Source: an uncultured Verrucomicrobiales bacterium
GTDB lineage: Bacteria; Verrucomicrobiota; Verrucomicrobiia; Verrucomicrobiales; DEV007
NCBI GenBank assembly: GCA_937893785.1
Contig: CALCSP010000766.1
Location: 1-7,439 of the forward strand
DNA length: 7,439 bases
Direction of reading: 5' to 3'
This document shows positions 6,110 through 7,439 of this stretch, piece by piece. The notes below the pieces were generated by a model. The model worked only from the letters and a program-made list of their open reading frames with translations. It searched no databases and was not told where the DNA came from. Made by a program: the position numbers and the translations under genes. How positions within the stretch are numbered: the stretch's first letter is position 1; each line of letters starts with the position of its first letter.

Positions 6110-7439
6110 ATGAAAAAATATTCTCTATTACTCATCACACTTTTATATCCCCTACTCGCTTTATCCGAAGAACGATCAACGCCAAACATCATCTTCGTGC
6201 TCTTTGATGACATCGGTTATGGGCAACCACCGAGCTATCGCGCAGACTCCCCATTTAAGACTCCCAATATCGATCGTCTGGCAAAGCAGGGAATGCGCTT
6301 TACTGACGCCCACTCAGCGGCTGCTAGCTGCACACCCACCCGCTACGGTGTATTGACCGGTCGTTACCCCTGCCGGATTGGCCAGTATGGTGTATTGAAA
6401 ACCTACTCTGCCCCCATTATTCCAAAGACTCGCCTCACGGTGGCCTCTTTCCTAAAATCCCAAGGCTACCACACCGCATGCATCGGCAAGTGGCATTTGG
6501 GCATGACCTGGGTGGATGGAAAAAAGGAGGAAGATGAGGAACTTCCCATCGGGGCCCGTATGAGGGATGGCCCCAACGCCCTTGGCTTTGATTATTTTTA
6601 CGGCTTTACCCATGCCCGGAATATCGGAACGATCATTGAGCAGGACAGCGTGGTGGCAAGAGTAAAAGGCATCGAAAACCAGCCTCTCATGATCAACAAG
6701 GCTATTAAGTATCTCGACGAGCGTGCCGGGAAGGATCAGCCCTTCTTTCTTTATTTTCCCATGTGCCCACCACACAGCCCGATTGTACCAGCGGAGAAAT
6801 TCGTTGGAAAAAGTGACATGAAGGGCAAAGAAGGAAAATACGGTGACTGGGTCTACCAGGGCGACCATATGCTGGGGGCGATCATGGATGCCCTGGAAAA
6901 AAATGGGCAAGCAAGAAACACACTCCTGATTGCCACCGGGGATAATGGCGCAGCCAGGCGGTCCTACCCACCCTTGCGTGAGGCCAAGAGCAGTATTTAC
7001 GAAGGCGGACACCGAGAACCCTTTGTCGCGCGCTGGCCTGGAAAAATCAAGCCAGGCAGCGTCAATCACAGTATCATTTGCCTGAATGATTTCTTTGCAA
7101 CCTGCGCAGATCTCCTACAGGTCAAGCTGCCTGCCAATGCGGCTGAGGACAGTGTCAGCCTCCTGCCTAGCTTACTAGGTGAAGACGTTGTTCAACCCCG
7201 GGGCGCCATTATCAATCAGGCCTCAGAAGGTCTGGCCATCAGGCAGGGACCTTGGAAATATATCATGTTCCGCAATGGAACACGTGAACTCTACAACCTG
7301 AAGACAGACCTCTCCGAAACCAAAGATGTTGCAGAAACGAATGCCGAAGTAGTCGACCGACTGGAGAAATTAATGCAAAGCTATTTCGACCGTGGGCGCA
7401 GCACTCCCGGTCTAGCACAGGAAAAAGAATTCGATCTTC
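6110..7439 (+). CDS. Exported Cys-type arylsulfatase-family enzyme (3' end just outside window)
   Basis: This type I sulfatase starts at ATG 6110 and stays open to the right edge (443 complete codons). Residues 1 to about 19 (MKKYSLLLITLLYPLLALS) are a signal peptide. PNIIFVLFDDIGYG brings the metal-binding Asp33 and Asp34. SCTPTRYGVLTGRYP holds the C-x-P-x-R maturation motif, with Cys74 converted to formylglycine and Arg78 supporting it. CIGKWHLG gives Lys127 and His129, PPHSP gives His222, TGDNG gives Asp278 and Asn279, and AKSSIYEGGHR gives Lys293, so the expected active-site set is complete. The C-terminal subdomain includes ELYNLKTDLSETKDV, and GRSTPG at the edge is typical of the last stretch, so only a short tail should be missing. 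It needs a maturase (anaerobic SME or FGE) that is not in this window. Family members cleave sulfate esters from sugars; the exact substrate cannot be read here. It belongs to a different branch from the sulfatase at the left edge. No Shine-Dalgarno precedes the ATG; the gap to the esterase gene is 17 bases. Confidence 0.94.
   Translation, partial: MKKYSLLLITLLYPLLALSEERSTPNIIFVLFDDIGYGQPPSYRADSPFKTPNIDRLAKQGMRFTDAHSAAASCTPTRYGVLTGRYPCRIGQYGVLKTYSAPIIPKTRLTVASFLKSQGYHTACIGKWHLGMTWVDGKKEEDEELPIGARMRDGPNALGFDYFYGFTHARNIGTIIEQDSVVARVKGIENQPLMINKAIKYLDERAGKDQPFFLYFPMCPPHSPIVPAEKFVGKSDMKGKEGKYGDWVYQGDHMLGAIMDALEKNGQARNTLLIATGDNGAARRSYPPLREAKSSIYEGGHREPFVARWPGKIKPGSVNHSIICLNDFFATCADLLQVKLPANAAEDSVSLLPSLLGEDVVQPRGAIINQASEGLAIRQGPWKYIMFRNGTRELYNLKTDLSETKDVAETNAEVVDRLEKLMQSYFDRGRSTPGLAQEKEFDL

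Noticed and set aside
6452..7069. A 205-codon open frame on the minus strand
   Set aside because: It lies entirely opposite the sulfatase gene, whose full motif set shows the plus strand is coding. The minus-strand protein has no recognisable domain.
1..7439. CRISPR array, tRNA or rRNA genes, insertion sequences, attachment sites
   Set aside because: No regularly spaced repeats, no tRNA-like folds, no transposase or integrase motifs and no long terminal repeats were seen.

Overview
The window carries six genes, all on the + strand and closely spaced. It reads as part of a secreted glycan-degradation locus from a free-living, probably marine or sediment bacterium. The mix of two sulfatases, two SGNH/SASA acetylesterases and a (beta/alpha)8-barrel glycosidase-like protein is typical of the PVC group (Verrucomicrobia, Lentisphaerae, Kiritimatiellae, Planctomycetes), and also occurs in some Bacteroidetes. 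The weak or absent Shine-Dalgarno sequences and the intermediate GC content fit this, but no phylogenetic marker is present, so the assignment is an inference.

Layout: (1) 1-645, the C-terminal part of an iduronate-2-sulfatase/choline-sulfatase-like sulfatase, cut by the left edge. (2) 658-1512, a compact exported SASA-domain esterase. (3) 1513-1674, the only sizeable gap, with two small hairpins and a weak promoter-like sequence. (4) 1675-2688, a lipoprotein with an HExxH...E zinc-peptidase signature. (5) 2703-3929, an exported barrel protein resembling glycoside hydrolases, with Asp where Glu is usual at both expected catalytic positions. (6) 3963-6092, a large sialate O-acetylesterase-like protein with a long charged helical C-terminal tail. 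(7) 6110 to the right edge, a nearly complete Cys-type sulfatase with a CTPTR maturation motif.

Genes 4 to 7 in this list are separated by only 14, 33 and 17 bases and are probably co-transcribed; the first two genes (12-base gap) look like the end of an upstream unit or part of the same one. All five visible N-termini carry export signals. A reasonable model is that sulfatases remove sulfate esters and SASA esterases remove acetyl esters from a decorated polysaccharide or glycoprotein, exposing it to the barrel enzyme, while the metallopeptidase acts on protein attached to the glycan. No SusC/SusD pair, transporter, regulator, sulfatase maturase, RNA gene, mobile element or CRISPR array is visible. 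Nothing here is clearly a new system; the most unusual elements are the non-canonical barrel protein and the peptidase embedded among glycan enzymes.
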